DNA of 64,000 nt from Polyporus tsugae (taxonomy: Eukaryota; Basidiomycota; Agaricomycetes; Polyporales; Polyporaceae): positions 1,617,001-1,681,000 of the forward strand of contig JAHRBS010000012.1 of assembly GCA_024305745.1 (NCBI GenBank). Direction: 5' to 3'. Numbering within the stretch: the first letter of the stretch is position 1; each line of letters opens with the position of its first letter. Below are positions 45,270 through 57,980 of this stretch, one piece after another. The notes below the pieces were generated by a model, which saw nothing but the letters and a program-made list of their open reading frames with translations, made no database searches and had not been told where the DNA came from. Both the position numbers and the translations under genes were made by a program.

Positions 45270-46867
45270 ATGAAAATGCCTGCTGGTGAGTTCTTGCTCG
45301 ACCCTCCCATCCGCCAACCCCCCACCATTCCCCGCGTACACCGTCCTCGCCCCACCCAACCCGACCCCGCCCCATTCCGCTCCAACCTCCATATCCTCGC
45401 CCTCTGCCACGATGTCCTCAGGGCCATCGTTGAATTCTGCCCTATCGACGACTCCCTCCAGCTTGCCCTCACATGCAAGCACGTCTACAACTTCGCCATG
45501 CCCCGCATCGTCGCAGACGTCTCCATTGGCGACCCCGGTTTCGACGACGGCCCCGATCGCCTCCAGAAATTCTGTCGCTTCATGATCTCGAAGCCTGAAC
45601 TGTGTTCCACCAACTTCCGTGCACTCCGCCTCCTTGACGGTGCTTTCTCCCGCCCGTCCAGTGCCGGCGCCAGGGCTGGTTGGGGCGCCGACTTCTCCCC
45701 TGCAGGACTCCTTACCGAACTCCTCCTCAAAGCCAAGAACCTCCGTGTCCTCCACATTCGCGACGCCGAACCTCTCTTCCAGTCCCATCCCGCCGTCCAT
45801 GACGCCATCTCCCAGCTCAAACATTTGCAGGAGCTCTCCCTCTACTACATTGGCAACACCTGCCTCAAGGCTATCTCCCAGCTCGAGGGCAAGCTGCACG
45901 TAATCGAGAACGGTCTTTGGAAGGACGGCCCGCGTCCCCAGGGGGACATCACCCCCTTCGGACGTTACGTTGACCATCTCAAACACATCAAGCTCTGGGA
46001 GTGCGGCTGTATGCTCGAGAGCGTCATAGACCGATACGTCTGGCCGGACGTCAACACCCTGGACATTGGGGGTCGTATCGCCAAAATATCCGAACTTGCG
46101 CGCGCGTTCCCCAACCTCCAACGCCTGACGTTCCACCTGGAATTTTCCGTAAAGCAGGAGACTGGGCCCGTTGATTGCTGGCCCGAGCTAGACTATCTGG
46201 AGACCAGCGCACCAATTCCACTCTTCCCCTCGCCAGTCCGGCGGTTGCAGCTCCAATATCCGATTGGCGCGAGGTCCGGCTCCCAGAACGACCTCAAGAC
46301 GCTCCCGCTCATGGAGAGGACTAATCCCGTCGTCCTCTCTGTGACCATGTCTTATACGGTCTCGGAGACTATACTGGAGCGGATGAAGACTGCGATGCCG
46401 TCGTTACGGTACATGGAGCTCGTCGTGAGCGATGCGATATATGGGCGGGCCAGCATGCAGTGGCAGACTTTCCAAGATTGGGTCGTGCGTGTTTTCGCCC
46501 ATTCATTTCTTCGCGCCCGTGGCTCACTCGATGTTCCGTAAAGGAGCGAAACCTTGAGATCATGCGGCAGACCTCGCTGGTGGGGCTCTGCATTTCGTAC
46601 GCAGGCGCAGGGTCGACGTCCGCAATCTCGGACCAGCAGCGCCGCCGCATTACTCATATGGCGCGCCTGCTCACGAGGACCATCGAGACGCTTGAATACG
46701 TTGGCGTGGGCTACCACGACGGAGACGCGGGCATGTACGCTAGCGATTGCATGTGGTTCAGGGCCCCGAGGCCCACGGATGAGGCCTCTAGTCCTGCGGT
46801 GCTGTCGCTGTCGAGAGCGGACGGAGAGCGGATCAGGGCCATCCTGCTGGACACCTCGCGCGACTAG
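45270..46867 (+). CDS. F-box/leucine-rich-type protein, paralogue of the 15.2-kb gene
   Basis: Two exons, 45270-46484 and 46544-46867, join in phase 0 over a 59-nt intron (512 residues). ATG 45270 is the first ATG of the frame; a second ATG two codons on (45276) is equally possible. The F-box is at about residues 35-80 (LHILALCHDVLRAIVEFCPI, then LALTCKHVYNFAMPRIVADV). The remainder has LRR-like repeats such as NLRVLHIRDAEPLF, HLKHIKLWECG and NLQRLTFHLEF, probably a substrate-recognition solenoid for an SCF complex. Layout, intron position and the LALTC motif match the gene at 15204-16537, though the two have diverged widely. A 460-codon antisense frame over this gene is a shadow. Confidence 0.85.
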
Positions 46868-49482
46868 TGTGAACGCTGGACGCTTGCGACGGTAAGCCGT
46901 CTGCCTCTTGTGCGGTATATGGGCGCTGGATTGACGCGGATCCACAAGGGTCGACCCTCGACGCGCAAGAACGATGTTCTGGTCCCGGATTTGATTGGCC
47001 GTTCCGTGCGTCTTTTCGTCATGTTCTGTGCACCCTATCTTCGCCACGAATGCCCTTGTGGTCCCAGTCCCGTACTGTTGTTGAAACGCTAGCTGTGTCT
47101 GCCATCTGCCAACATCATCGACCTGTTGTTTCACACACCGCCTTCTCGCCCGCGCCTCCAACACTACTCACTTGATATCACCCGCCCATATGTTTCGGTT
47201 TTTGCCCTGTACATCTTGCCACGATCTACTTACTGTATCTGTAACATAGTGTCATAGTTCGGAGCCCACCCTTGTCTATTGGAACCGTGTCGTGCCCTGC
47301 AATGCATAGTATGTACCATATTGTTCTACTCCCAGGGACCCTTGTGCTCTTCAATCCCCTCTATCTCCCTCCCCCTCTTGGCCCGGGTCTCAGTGCGCTG
47401 TCATCTATCTCGGTCCGGATAGTCTTGGATTTCCTAGATGTTTTCCGTGCCTGCTGTGGGTGTTTGCCCCGGCGCCCGGTGCCGGTCACGACACTACGAT
47501 TATGAATAAAGGCTGCTCTCCTCGCGTGCAGCCGGACCCTCTCCGAATATTCCCCCCGACTCACGAAAGTGACGAATCACTCCTCTGGACCATCGGCCGG
47601 AAATCTGATAGCTTGCCTGACGGCCGGGAAGGACCCGTGACCCGCCGCTCGCACGTCATAGCACTAGCACTAGCAGCTGGGAGAGAGTGTTAACCATGTG
47701 GGGGGCTCTTGTGCCGGGACGGTGTCCACTGGTGTCGATGGATGCCGTCAACGGTCAGCCGCGCGCGGGTGGATTCGCATTATCTGATTGTGGGATGGAG
47801 TGCTCCGGATGGGAATGAATGTTGCCTTGTGTGGAGGGAAGAAGGGAAGACGGGAAGGGCGGTCGGGGTTCTGGGAGGGAGGGGGAGGCTCCGAGGACGG
47901 GCCGGGCTGGATAGGGAAGTTAGCCACACCATGTCGTACATGCTGTGCAGGCTACGTACTACTACTTCCTCTACCTAAGACTACGCCTGCGCCGAAACGA
48001 ATCTTAGGTAGTGATCGCGTTGGGGTTTGGATCGTCCCGGGCCCGACGTGAGGTTCGAGTGGGACTGCATTCACGTAAGTACTCTGGGACTCCGAGGTTC
48101 CCGGGCGTGTGCGCAGTTCGAGGGGTTACAGCGTGGAACGCTGATCGGCTCCGCCTAACATACGTGGTGAGAGCGTATATATGCGCGGACTCCGGGGAGG
48201 GAGTGAGGAGTACTTACTTGGAAGTGAAGTCGCTGTGGTCTCGGCAGTTTAAGTTAATAAGGTGAGCAAACGAGGCTTGCCAGCTTGACCATGTTGTACT
48301 TCACCGCGTTCTGCCAATGATCATGACTCGTACCGATAATAGGGGACCTTCCGGATAATACAAGAATGTTTGTCCTCTCCCCGCCTCTCCCGCGCACCCA
48401 CTGAAGAAGCACACTTGTTTACGTTGCCACCGAGATAGTCGACCGTATGCGAGCGAGCCGAGGAACGCGATCGCCTCTTCGACTCCAGGGGTAACGGTGT
48501 TTGTTCTGGTTTTACGGGTACCGCAGGCGCACTTGGAGAGCGAAGCCTCGAAACATGCTTTCACATAATTAGTATATAAGTACTCTTTCCAATGTACTCG
48601 TGGTGTCCCTGGGAGTCTGAGCGTGCCTGTGACGACGGGGGAGGTTCTGTGCGCGGAAGCAGTGCGCCTTCCGGCATATCCCCACGACAAGTATTATTCC
48701 CAGCTGCAAGACCCGGTGAATGCAGCGAAGGACTAGTATCAGGGAATCAGCACATCGGTTTAGGATCGTGGGCCTTGCTCACCAATTGCAATTGCTCAGC
48801 CATTATTGGTACGTGCAGGCATGTATTCTGTATGGTGATCACGCTGCTCTTAGGTCGCGCAAGCACGCTCATAGGCCCCAGGGTCATCTACAGATCAGAC
48901 ACGAGAGGCCGTCCTCAGATCCCGGTCTGAAGGTGTGGATGGAAGGGTGTACGTACAGACACATGTTCATAAAGAATCGTCCTACCCACACCTCACAAAA
49001 CGGAGATCGCGGGTTTGCAACGAGGCGTCGGGTAAGTCTATGCACAGCGTGCGGTGCTCACTAACCTTTCGTTCCCAACGTAAATGACGGTGGGCTTCGT
49101 GGTCTCCCGCGACCCTCCCATCGACTTCTCATTAGTAGTCCCCATCTGTTCATTGGAGCGGGCGTCTGGGAGGGCGCTTACAAGGACGGATCCTATAATG
49201 CACACTTGCGAGCGTTGATACGTTGATCGATGGGCCCTCGCAGACCTTCCCGGCCATCCCTTTGAAAGAATGTTGCATGTCGTAATCTGGATAGCTAGCG
49301 CGGTTCCAGGCCGGCACGTCTTCTGGGAGAGAGCACACATGATGCTCGAGGCGGCGGAGTGAGGTCCGCTAAAGGATGCGAGCCACGTGGCTGTGAGAGA
49401 GGCAGAGTCAGACGGCAGCCAAACAAGGACCAAACAAAGGCCTCTCCTGTAACCGTCCTACTCGTTGTTGACGACGGCGTCC
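46868..49482. other. Gene-poor region
   Basis: Both neighbours are on the plus strand. No frame here, on either strand, shows a motif or a splice-consistent extension. Short frames near 47.8 and 48.3-49.4 kb are Gly/Arg-rich or AT-rich noise. It presumably holds the 3' UTR of the F-box gene and the FHA promoter. Confidence 0.45.
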
Positions 49483-52246
49483 ATGATGCCTGCCCCGTTC
49501 TCCACCCCGCACGCCCCTGTGCCCCTTCCTGCCCTCTATCTCTACCCGCTTAACGACTCTTTTGTACCCAAACATATCTCCCTCGTCAACAACCAGCGCG
49601 TGAAGATCGGACGACAAACCAACGCGAAGACAGTCCCCGCAGAGCGCAATGGCTACTTCGATTCCAAGGTTCTCAGCAGGCAGCACGCAGAGGTGTGGGA
49701 GGAGAACGGCAAGGTGCGCCTTTCCTCCCCAATTAGCCCCCCAGCGGGGGCGGGTGACCGCGTCGCACTGACCGCACCACCCGACGCCCCGTCATCAAGA
49801 TCTTCATCAAGGACGTGAAAAGCTCGAACGGCACCTTCATCAACGGCGAGCGGCTCAGCCCCGAGGGGCTCGAGTCGGAGCCATATGAGCTCAAGACGGA
49901 CGATATCGTCGTACGTTCGACTTTTTTTCGCAGGCCTCTTCCTCTCACGCGATGTCCGCCTTTGTGTCTCACGGCCCTGGTCCCCGCAGGAATTCGGTAT
50001 CGATATCGTCGGCGAGGACAATAAGACGATCGTCCACCACAAGGTCGCTGCTCGCGTCGTGTGCGTCTTCACTGAGCTCGATGCGCAAGCCGCACAGCGT
50101 GCCGAGGCGCAGGCGCAACAACAGGGCGTGCAGGGCTACATGGGGGGCATGCCCAACCAACCTGGGCCCGGCAACAGCGCATTCAACTTCGTCGGGAATG
50201 GCCAGGGGAGCTCAAACGGGGCCGTTGGCCCACAGAGGCGGCCAACGCTGCAACCACAGGGCCTCCAAGGGATGGGCGGCATGGGCGGGAACGTGCGCGT
50301 TCCCGGGAAGAGTGGCTTGACGTTCGACCACATCTTGAGCCGCTTGCAAGGCGAGCTTCAGAAGAGTAGGGAGACTGGTGCGGAGCTGCACTCGTTGAGC
50401 AGTGGTCTCGCGGAGATCCACGACACTCTTGGCGGCAACCTGGTGCGCATATTTGCATTCATATTTTGTCAGATGCTGACAGTAGGAACTTTGCACAGCC
50501 GTCAAATCTCCAGCCCTATCCCACGGCACTACCAGCTGTAATGTCAGCGCAGGCAGCTCGTGCACAAGAGGAGGCGACACAGCAACAACAGCAGCAACGC
50601 CCGCCGTCGGAGCCACCGACCGTGGTGGTTGAGCTCCAGTCTCAACTCCAAGAAACCCAGCGCTCCCTCGCCGATCACGTCGAGAAGGTTCGCACACTCG
50701 AGGGCATCCTCGCAGAACATGACGCCATGAAGCAGGAAGTCAGCTCGCTTCGGGATGCCATGGAGGAGAGGAAGCGCGAGATGGAGCTCTTCCGTCTCAC
50801 CAATGGTCGTCGTTCACACCATCAAGCCGATGACGATAACGACTTCACGTCTGACGACGATGATACTAGGAGCATCGCTACCGTGGTCCCCCATGAGCTG
50901 GAACGGGTTGATGAGGAAGACGAGGAGCAGATTGCCGCCGAGGAAGAGGAGGAGCGTAGGAGACGACGTGAGGAGCTCGGTCGGCCACGTACGCCTGAGC
51001 CGACGGGGATGGGTATGTCTGAGGACGACGACGAGCACGAGCAGGATCAGTTCCGCAAGCAGGCCATTGCCGACCTTCGCGCTTGCTCCCCTTCGCCATC
51101 TCCTACGCCCGCTCCTGCCCCCATCCCTGATGAGCTCACGGAACGTCTTAACGCCCTCGCCAAACAGCTCGAGATGGCACTCGAGCTCTCGCGCTCCCTG
51201 GAGGCTCAGCATGCAAGTGCGCAATCAACAATATCCGTCCTGGAGGCCAAGGTCGCATCGCTCGAGAACATGGTCGAGGTGACGCAATCACAGGTCCAGT
51301 CACAGGCCGAGGTCACGGAACAGCTCCAAGCAGCCGAGGCGGCTCGGGCCGCTGTCCCGGAGGAGCCTTCTGTACCCATCGCTGCGGTTGAGGAGGCAAG
51401 GAAACAGGAGCGTGAGTCGCTCACGACGATGTTCTCCGAGTGGAAGAAGAGCGTGGAGGGCCGGTGGAGTAGCGTGCAGGAGGATTGGTTGGAGGAGCGG
51501 GAGCGTTTGCGGCGGGCGAAGGAGGAGTGGGAGAGCCGCATGCGTTCGGCGGAGGAGACGGTGACGAGCGCGGCGGTGAAGGTCGAGACGGGGCTCCTCT
51601 CGCTAGCGTCCTTTCAGGCCCAACACCAGCACAGTCTTATCAACGGCAACGCGAAGCCGCACGCGAGTGGAGGACTCGTCACCCCTCCGAGTCCCAGGAG
51701 CCTATCCGCCGAGTCGACGCGGCCACGGCAACGACGAAAACGCGTGAGCGCGTCGAGAGGTCGCACTCGGTCTCGATCCATCTCGCCTCCCATCACGGAC
51801 GATAGCACCGCCGTCAACGATGCGGAGGGCAGCGAGGCTTCGTTCTCAGGTCCCCGGCGTCGGTCACCCTGGTCCGTTGACGATTCAAGCGACTCGGAAG
51901 GCCTTCAACCCAGCGATCGAGAACGAGGCGATGTGGGTGATGGCACCGAGCACAAGATGCCGTTCCCTATCACACCCGAGTCATCGGTGGTCAATCAACC
52001 AATCTCAACAACGTCGAGCGTCGTGGTTTCTGCGACCGGCGCCGGCGGGACAACAGATACACGGGCGCACCAGTCACCGAAAGTACCTGTGAGTTGCATA
52101 ATCTTGTCACCTTCTTGCCCCTCACCGACCTGTTTGTTACAAAGCAGACTCCATATCAGCATGCGTCGCAGGTGTTTGGTATCGCAGTACTAGCAGTCGC
52201 AGCGGCGGCGGTGTTCTGGCGAGTAAAGCCAGAAACGTCGGTATAG
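49483..52246 (+). CDS. Tail-anchored FHA and coiled-coil protein (SLMAP/Vps64-Far9 type)
   Basis: Five exons (49483-49713, 49800-49910, 49990-50442, 50499-52088, 52148-52246) join in phase 0 to 827 residues. ATG 49483 is the first ATG of the frame. The FHA domain (residues about 20-150) has the phosphothreonine-binding elements [21 protein letters not shown] and [14 protein letters not shown] Gln/Gly-rich linker is followed by heptad segments ([60 protein letters not shown]), an acidic tract, and a Ser-rich region. The last exon encodes a C-terminal membrane anchor, [14 protein letters not shown]. This order is that of SLMAP and of yeast Vps64/Far10, subunits of the STRIPAK/Far phosphatase complex at ER, nuclear envelope or Golgi membranes. 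In fungi this complex governs cell fusion and sexual development. The gene is intact. Confidence 0.92.
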
Positions 52247-54336
52247 CGTCATGATCTGCAGGAGCAAGCAAAAACGCATGTAGGTGAAGGTCTTCCTCTC
52301 TGTACCATTCCCGACGTCTCCCCGCATCGCCCACCATATCATTCCGCCCGTTGATATCCCGGAATTCGTCGTCTCCTTCACCTTTTTCTCTCATACTTCG
52401 CATGCCCTCCTTCCTTGCCTGGATAGTTCTCGGCCATCTTCCTTCTCGTCTCTCGCATTCTGTCGTTGCCGTCATACCTTCACGCCCACTACCACCTGCC
52501 AGCGTGTCCATTCCGCGGCAGTCGCCGACCGTCCTTGTGTTTCCCTTCCTCTCCCTACGGCGCTCCTAATACTACTACGTCGCATCCGCATACATATGTA
52601 CACAGGCCCCTTCCTCTGTCTCCTCTCACCCATGTCTCCCTTACTTGCGTCGGTTAGTATTTAACGACTCTAATGACTACCTCTATCTTATGATCTTCCT
52701 CCTCCCGCATTAGATTTGGGTGTGTCGTAGGGCGGATGTGACTTCTGATATCGGTAACGCACAAACTAAGCTGATCAATGGAACAAGTGTCCGGCTGCGG
52801 ACTGCCGCGCATGCTCTTGAAGCGCTCCAGTCAGAATATCAAGCTTCAAGATCTGTTCCCGTCCCTCATGCATCATGTGCAGCAGCAAGACTGCAAGGCG
52901 TGGGCCGTGCAACGACGGCCAGTTATGAGTAGGACGTCGTTCTACTGTGATCCGTACGTGTTGATCTTCAATGAGGCACAGCTAACACACTTTTACGTTT
53001 ACAGAAGATGCTGGCCCTCTTTCGATCGAACTGAACCCCAACGGCATCACCCCACAAAGTCACGAAAACTCCTTCGTCAAATGCCATCTAATATCTATAC
53101 CTCCTCTACTGCGCGTACTGTACTTCCTCTCGTTTCCCTCAAATATTCCATTTCGCCCTTCAGAGCATGTCACGTTGAATCGAGCCTCTTGATCTGGTTG
53201 CGATGCCCGACAGCTCGCCGAGGAGAGATGGAATGGGCCATTGCTATGGCAGCTGGACCAAGGAGGCTATGGGCAAGACGTAGGAGCTCAGTAGCTTGTT
53301 CGGAGAATACTAGATGCCATGGATGATCCCAGTTCGTATCTCTTTATCCTGTCTGCGAGCTTCCGACGCAGTCTATCTGACATCCTCGCACCCTTCAGCA
53401 TCGCTCAACGAAAGACGATGCCGCCTTGAATGGTATGTCGTTGGTCGTCGCCGCCTCGCAGTCCAGATGATTCGAACTGACGCGAAGGCCAGGATAAAGC
53501 ATTGCACCAGTGGGTCAACACCTCCACCGAGTACATCGCCTTCGGCTACACCATGCACGCTCGGAGCATCGATACATCCCCTTGACCACTTGGCATTTTA
53601 TTCCGGGACGTTGCTGTGTTGCGAGTGCGCTCCCGACGTTTCAAGTTCGATAACGATAGCATGTGGCCTCCGGACATACCACGGTGTGGGGCTCATCCCT
53701 TCGCACCCCCCAAGGTACTGTCCGGGAAACGCTCAACCACTATCAGTGCTAGCACAGTGGGCGCATTACATGCATTGTAAAACTACTAGTAACGTTCTCC
53801 AATTCCAGACACATCCGGATGGTCTTGACTCGGTCTAGTTCATGAACTGAATGACACATATCTTCGAAGGCTCGCTTCGATCCAGACGCCAAGGGAACTT
53901 GTTCGCCGTCGTTTCCTGGTAGCTCCGACTCAAGATTATAGTATCACGCTTCCCTTCATTGGCACAAAACACAGTTCATGCACGACAGTTTTATGGAAGC
54001 AAATTGTTTCGAGGACCCATCGCACAAGGGGACATGTCGGCAAAAGGTATACGGCGTGGGTTTGCTTTGAACGAGCGGCGGTTGCCCCAACTTCTGGTAT
54101 GTATTATATATATTCGTCAACCACAAATTCTTAAGGGATTGGGTATGCAATCTCTGGCTTCCACTTCCTTGACCTCTACAGCTGTTGACTTCCTCCCTCC
54201 CAAGTTGCCGGCAATCCACCCGCGACGATGAATCAAAGTGATTTAGAAGTGGCGTTAGCCACTGCTAATGGGCTGAGACACCCTGACTTGATTGATGTAA
54301 CGAAGGTGCCGGCATACAGGGGTTGCTTGGACAAAC
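52247..54336. other. Decayed or gene-poor region
   Basis: The first 450 bp are pyrimidine-rich and fit a 3' UTR. From 52.7 to 54.3 kb several frames look faintly protein-like (for example DAGPLSIELNPNGITPQSHE near 53010), but stops and frame breaks are frequent. One fragment is listed separately. Confidence 0.4.
53396..53780 (+). pseudogene. Remnant of an unidentified gene
   Basis: After an acceptor-like CCCTTCAG the frame reads HRSTKDDAALNG. A donor-like G|GTATGT and an AAG acceptor 67 nt later restore QDKALHQWVNTSTEYIAFGY and TMHARSIDTSP. An in-frame TGA follows, and then the same frame continues GILFRDVAVLRVRSRRFKFD and NDSMWPPDIP. One continuous protein-like frame with a single stop suggests a recently broken gene, or an unseen intron over the TGA. 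Family not recognised. Confidence 0.3.
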
Positions 54337-55993
54337 ATGGTTAATGACTCTTCTATTGGACAGTTTGTAGTCGGTGAGGGAAACATTCGAATATTCGGTT
54401 GGAATACTAAAAAGAACCCCAGTCGCTTCCTTCACCTTTGTAGTGCGTTGTTACAACTTCTTGTCTATTCGTACAAGCCCCCTCACATGCTCTACAGCTC
54501 CTCGAGATTATTTCCACTCTGCCAGACGAGGTATAGCGCTTGCGTCTGTCCTAGTCGCGGAACTGATTGATCCGGCCCGGAAGATTGCACTTGTATGGCC
54601 TGCCAGAACTAGCCCGATGAAAGTCTTATATCTCATCAACAAGTACTCTCCTCTTGTCGACATACTCGTCGTATCATTTTGTAGGGACCCATCCCTTTCG
54701 CAAGTTGTCTCCGGGGTACTGACATATGTCTACTAGTGGAATTTCATGCATCTGATACTCAGGCAGAGTGCTCTCTCTCGACGTTCTGGTTATTCGTCAC
54801 GTCTAAAAATCTGGATTTTGTAGTCCTGCCTGAAGCTGTACCGAGCCGTAGCATGTTCGTCCTTCGCTTTTTCTTCTCCACTGAAACGTAACTGATGAGT
54901 TCATGATATCGATACCCTTTTAGACGCTATCCTCTTCGGGACACTGGTTTTTGAATGTTGGTGCCCTATTGGCCTGACCGAGAGAACGCCGGATACGACT
55001 GAACTTCCGGTTTCGTGTACAGTAATCTTGATTGGAAGGACTTGGGCACTATGGCAATTCAATCGACGAGTCATCGCACTTACAGACATCGCTCAACCTG
55101 TGTTGCATATCGTCGGATGCATGCCCGCCATACATTATCAGGGAACGTGGCCGGCATTCGCATGCATCATCTTCGAGGAGTCTTGTACGGAATAGTCAAC
55201 GTTGAACTGTTGACGTGGTGACATTGACTTCTATGTTGGCACCCAGGCATCGCCATCGCGACCTTAATCAGAATGTGGTCTGACTCGCGGCGTAGTAAGT
55301 GACCTCAGTTGCAGCATAGTATGTATGTCGACTATAATTTGGTTGATGTGTAGTCGATAAGGCCTCTGAAGGAATCCTACATCATACCATGTATCGGGAT
55401 GGTGAGTCCTGCATCCAGTTCATGAAGGGCTCTTGCTCATCAAACTGCAGCGATTGTATTCTTCCTAGTTATCCTAGGTGGGTGGCTTAGTTCAATTCCA
55501 AATCTTAACACTCATGCTGGACACCACTTGAAGCCGTGTCTGTTGTCAATTTAATTGTGATGATGGTAGCTCCCGTGAGTGATGATCACCACCATGGTTC
55601 CTCAAGGTCTAAGTGCATGCTCTACCTTAGCCCGAATTAGGACCTTTCTTTCACTTGTCAGTCTCGGCTTGGTTCACCGGTTTGTACCCTGATGCTCATC
55701 GAAGTCTGCGTAGGCCCCTCCGCACGGTGCACAGCGCTTTGTGCACTCGTGTATTGATCAACCTTCGGAAGGCTGCTGCTTGCACGTCCGGGACCACGCT
55801 GGGCGAATTCACCATGAACACAACGCTCGCTTTCTGGAGCGTTGACGCGATGCCGCTACCACCCTCTCCGGAAACCGAAGAGCCCGGACATTACGACTCT
55901 CAGCCACGCCAGTTGGGTCACTGGTGTTCCTTCCAGGAGATCGTGTTCACGAGCGACTCTGCCTCAGAGGTGGGCGTCGGAGAATGGGCATGA
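54337..55993 (+). CDS. DUF6533-type membrane protein 2, diverged
   Basis: Order and motifs follow the DUF6533 family over many short exons. VASFTF joins to LLEIISTLPDE; then come IALVWPARTSPMKVLYLINK, YSPLVDILVVSF, ECSLSTFWLFVT, VILIGRTWALWQFNRRVIAL, ASEGILHHTMYRDG, AIVFFLVIL, VVNLIVMMVAP and the terminal PLRTVHSALCTRVLINLRKA. The family motif RTWALW and the terminal ...R.LINLR pattern match the gene at 25.3 kb. A short tail ends at TGA 55993. The start is uncertain: ATG 54337 gives MVNDSSIGQFVV, and an earlier ATG at 54228 is possible. The DNA is AT-richer than that of gene 1 and some exons are hard to join, so decay cannot be excluded. Confidence 0.6.
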
Positions 55994-57782
55994 TATCGGA
56001 CATTCTACTTCCACGTTATTCTGTGACTCTGGCCACACCGCCTTCCGTAAAATCCATTCCAACACTCAATTATGTAGTCCACGCCAACTATTAAATTGAA
56101 TCGTCCACAAGTTGGACGTTGAACAATCGCCCTTGATCCAGGTGTCTTCAGCGGATCAGAAGTGGTTTGAATGAAGCTGTTCCACGGGTGGCATGATGAT
56201 GATTCTCCTTTGATGACCGCGTCCTTATCTCTTGAAACCACACTGAGTACGTCCCAATCTCGTGCCACAAGTGACTAGTGAAGTTCGAGTGCTACGCCCT
56301 CCGCACTGAGGTAACACAGCCGGAGACCTGCTACTTGGGTATAATAGTAGGTAGCCTAACACGGACCTGCCGCGTCAGCTCCCAAAGACGAGTTCAATAA
56401 CCTTTGATCGAGACTTATAATGGAACCGTGCTTACAGTTCACGTTATCTCTGCCCTCTCACCGTTCACCGTTTCGACCTTCACCGCGCGGTTCAACCCAC
56501 ACCGGCGGTAGGTGTTCGATTCGGCCAAGCCGAGGAACGTCGAACCGCCAACGAGTGCGTGCTTGTACCTTCGATTGACCTGGGTGCAATGTATCCGGGA
56601 TCGGATACACTGGACGGCCGACGCATCGCAAGTACCGACTGCTGTTCAACGTTCAGTGCCGGTGGACAGCCCGACCAGTGGCGTCCTTTGACTCGGTTTC
56701 CCGGTCGGATCCCGCAGGGAACTACCAAGTCCCTGTTCGGCTAATCTCACCGCTTTGTGGCCCAAAAAAATCTGACGGCGACAGTGTTGTTCCTTAACGC
56801 AACTAACGTAGAGTCCCTTCTTCCCTTCAACGCCCGCGCGCTCCGTCAATATGCACATGCTGCCTTTCCAAGGTCCACAAGTACCAGATCCTGCATGTAC
56901 AGTGGCCCCCGGGTGTTAGTCATGCGCCGACCGTGCAAGGTAACGAGGTTGGGTGCGTAACTCACGAAATGAACTACTGGCCATTGCCAGCGATACGATC
57001 CGTACATATAGGCGATTCGTGATTCGTGATTCGTAATGCCTGAAGTCCGGTGGGTGGATTCCGATGGTGTGGGGAGAAGCCTTCAAGTCCCCTACGAGCG
57101 CACAGGATTGGACGGCAACCCCTCGAGAGTTGCGGCTTATCGGTGCCCAGCTGCAGAACCCTCCATCGCGTCCGAGAGCGGGGGCCCCGGTGTTCCCACT
57201 TCGCATCTTCTAGCAATCTGTCCCCAGCCCAAGCTCACGGCACACGAGAACCATCGGCGGGCTGCGGACAGTCCTTCGCTCATACACCGTTGAGGCCGAG
57301 GTCACACGCACTCCCGCGATAGATAGCCGAACGGACGCGCGCGCGATACGAGAAAAAGATATGAAGAAGGAAGAAGGGAAAGGCAGGGCACCGCTCGCGC
57401 CTCCCCATCCCCCACCGTCGTCGTCGCTATTGTTATTGCGAGCCCCAGCCTCTGCGCAGGCTGATACAATAGTCGGTAAGTACAAAAGTAGAGATAGTAT
57501 GACATACGAATACATTCGAGAGTGGTGAGTTCGAGACCCTTTGTTTCTTCTTTTTCTGTTAGCCCTTAAAACCGTTGATGCGCGTCCGCGTTTCTTCCAT
57601 ATCGTGGGGTTTTCGAGCTTTGTCGCATCGCCCTCCAACGTTCGCCTCCGGCGTCGTGTGGCACTGCCATAAGCGACGACCGCCTGGTGCGGTGCGTACG
57701 TGATGCCCCTCGCTCGGGACCGTCGATCGAGCGTCCGTCCGTCCACCCGTCCATCTATCCATGTTGCCGCCGTCGTGTTGAA
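55994..57782. other. Gene-poor region
   Basis: No supported gene. Frames at 56458-57320 on both strands are short and motif-free. Positions 57.35-57.55 kb are purine-rich on the plus strand, then repetitive GGACGGACG-type sequence near 57.73 kb appears on the minus strand. Confidence 0.4.
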
Positions 57783-57980
57783 TTACCGTCGAGCCTGATA
57801 CAGACGCAGAAATGCCTGTACGTCTGCCTCGGGCGTACAGCACCCAGGTGCCGCATCATAACCTTGGTCGGCCGCGCTCGCCCCGTTCCCGAACTCGAGA
57901 AGACTCCGAGAGCGCGACGGTTGCGTGTGTACGTCCTCGTGCGGCGAGCTCGGAGAGCTTGAGCTTCTTTGCGCGCCCAT
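57783..57980 (-). CDS. Possible small exon or gene, unrecognised
   Basis: A pyrimidine-rich stretch ending CTCTGCAG directly precedes ATG 57980 on the minus strand. This looks like a 5'-UTR intron acceptor followed by a start codon. The frame of 65 residues reads MGAQRSSSSPSSPHEDVHTQ, then LLEFGNGASAADQGY and TPEADVQAFLRLYQARR. It ends in TAA, but a donor-like G|GTAATT overlaps the stop, so more exons are possible. The upstream DNA to 58270 may be its leader. No family was recognised. Confidence 0.3.
   Translation of the reverse strand: MGAQRSSSSPSSPHEDVHTQPSRSRSLLEFGNGASAADQGYDAAPGCCTPEADVQAFLRLYQARR

Noticed and set aside
44754..46136. 460-codon minus-strand frame across the second F-box gene
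   Set aside because: It is the exact antisense of the F-box exon, has Gly/Glu-rich composition expected from complementing GC-rich codons, and no family motif. The plus-strand protein is supported by F-box motifs, a phased intron and a paralogue.
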